This document shows positions 21,224 through 21,977 of a stretch of DNA of 21,977 bases, piece after piece (within the stretch, counting starts at the first letter, position 1; every line of letters begins with the position of its first letter). This stretch comes from Smittium culicis (Eukaryota > Kickxellomycota > Harpellomycetes > Harpellales > Legeriomycetaceae). Below the pieces are notes generated by a model. The model was given only the letters and a program-made list of their open reading frames with translations. It did not search any database and was not told the DNA's origin. The stretch is from NCBI GenBank assembly GCA_001970855.1, contig LSSN01001992.1:1-21977 (forward strand), given 5' to 3'. The position numbers and the translations under genes were made by a program.

Positions 21224-21253
21224 TTTCGAAAATCTTTCCTAGATACTAATACT

Positions 21254-21379
21254 TTAACCCTTAGAAATTTTTCAAATGTTCCAAATTGTTCGAAATTTCG
21301 TTCTCTGAAATTGAATTTCAAGAATAATCTAGAAATTTCAAGTTCAGTACTAAAATTTCTTTGAAAATGTAAGGGTTAA
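21254..21379. mobile_element. Short TTAA-flanked inverted-repeat element candidate
   Basis: TTAA at 21254-21257 is followed by CCCTTA, and TAAGGG is followed by TTAA at 21376-21379, giving a 118 bp unit (21258-21375). The terminal match is six perfect bases, continuing imperfectly into AT-rich sequence (TTTTTCAAATG near the left end against CATTTTCAAAG on the opposite strand). The CCC...GGG within TTAA format matches the two elements at 8.1-8.6 kb, though the interiors differ. It lies exactly between the recombinase relic and the young gag-like ORF. Alternatively it belongs to the terminal inverted repeat of the downstream DIRS-type element. Confidence 0.4.
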
Positions 21380-21500
21380 AAGTATGAAAATTTTTTCTTA
21401 AAGAAAAACAAAATGAAAATAAAAGTATATAAACCGTCTGATCTTCCAGTTTTCTTGGATTCCTTACCATCTTTTCTTTCGCTAGGTACTCAACCAGCAT

Positions 21501-21506
21501 TATAAA
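21501..21506 (+). promoter_or_regulatory. TATA-like box before the gag-like ORF
   Basis: TATAAA at 21501-21506 begins 35 bases before the ATG at 21536. The surrounding DNA is AT-rich, so a chance match is quite possible. The spacing would allow only a very short leader, so transcription may instead start upstream. Confidence 0.25.
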
Positions 21507-21535
21507 ATAAATACTATTTAAATAAACTTATAATT

Positions 21536-21977
21536 ATGAATAATGCCAACATTTCCCAAGAAATGCTTCAGGAAATCCTCAACAGACTTACAGTTCTGGA
21601 GGAATCAAGCGCACATCCAGAGACAGCCTCAATCCCAGAGTCAGTGGATATGGACCCACAAGTGTCCTACATCACAGAAAGACCATTGCCTGCCGACATG
21701 GAGCTCTACAAAGAGCTACAAGAAGCTCTTCCAACTGTCACGGAAGACTTCTTAAAGTCCCCTCTATCTGACATCAATCGGAAGAAGTTTTTTGCAGCCG
21801 TCCCCAGGAACTCCGCCATGGATTATGACCCTCCCGCGGTCAATTTCAAGTTGTCCAGCAACGCCAGGCGCATTGACACCGCAATGTACGATGCACAGTA
21901 CAGGTTATCGGCAATCACCAGGCCGATTGACTTCTTTGTGCATGAGTGCATTCAAGGTGGCAATCAGGTGCCAATCT
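21536..21977 (+). CDS. Gag-like ORF1 of a young DIRS-type retroelement, 3' end outside window
   Basis: Open from ATG 21536 to the window edge: 147 codons with no stop. The start is chosen as the first ATG; the sequence upstream is AT-rich and not coding-like, and a short coiled-coil-like helix (ISQEMLQEILNRLTVLEE) follows at once, as gag-like proteins often show. The rest aligns with the relic at 18.0-18.4 kb (for example NSAMDYDPP and RPIDFFVHECIQ), which supports a shared gag-like family. The RNase H and recombinase relics just upstream point to DIRS-type elements, but this copy's own polymerase lies outside the window. GC content is near half, against roughly a quarter in the surroundings, with many C/G-ending codons. 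This suggests recent arrival or activity before AT drift. Its role would be packaging or binding element RNA; a Ty3-like gag is the main alternative. Confidence 0.7.
   Translation, partial: MNNANISQEMLQEILNRLTVLEESSAHPETASIPESVDMDPQVSYITERPLPADMELYKELQEALPTVTEDFLKSPLSDINRKKFFAAVPRNSAMDYDPPAVNFKLSSNARRIDTAMYDAQYRLSAITRPIDFFVHECIQGGNQVPI

Noticed and set aside
21249..21385. Inverted repeat considered as a transcription terminator hairpin
   Set aside because: Arms are over 100 bases apart and lie at TTAA sites; the eukaryotic context and end structure fit a mobile element better.

Overview
The window looks like nuclear DNA of an AT-rich fungus. It shows short GTAAG...TAG spliceosomal introns, a eukaryotic-type tRNA-Gly, microsatellites and DIRS-type (tyrosine-recombinase) retrotransposon sequences. 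The gag-like proteins resemble those I associate with Harpellales gut fungi (Smittium and relatives, Zoopagomycota). That lineage guess rests on memory of the family style, not on a search, and I hold it at about 0.5.

Layout. Positions 1-7100 are a very AT-rich desert where I see no gene. A GC-rich patch and a minus-strand tRNA-Gly(TCC) follow at 7118-7262; the tRNA has an unusual A at T-loop position 56. From 8104 to 8562 lie two related ~190 bp elements with CCC...GGG ends inside TTAA duplications, the signature of piggyBac-derived MITEs. A weaker inverted-repeat candidate spans 8883-9525.

The one large gene is on the plus strand at 10249-16461. Splicing five small introns joins six exons into a predicted 1,929-residue protein. 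All five introns are phase 1, so every internal exon is a symmetrical multiple of three. The protein is mostly Ser/Asn/Asp/Lys-rich and probably disordered, with a basic stretch near residue 344, two likely helical islands (about 1058-1162 and 1285-1369) and a strongly acidic tract (about 1518-1590). I do not recognise its family. Extra 5' exons are possible.

From about 18.0 kb the window is a transposon graveyard. It holds a gag-like relic (17998-18459), an unrecognised frameshifted relic (19095-19820), a compound microsatellite (19817-19961) and a relic of RNase H, methylase-like and tyrosine-recombinase sequence (20176-21223). A short TTAA-flanked inverted-repeat element sits at 21254-21379. 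The window ends inside an intact, conspicuously GC-richer gag-like ORF from 21536, the start of a much younger element of the same broad class but a different family from the relic.

The big gene, the tRNA and the mobile elements show no sign of functioning as one system. The best novelty candidates are the big protein with its exon architecture, the TTAA elements and the tRNA with A56.
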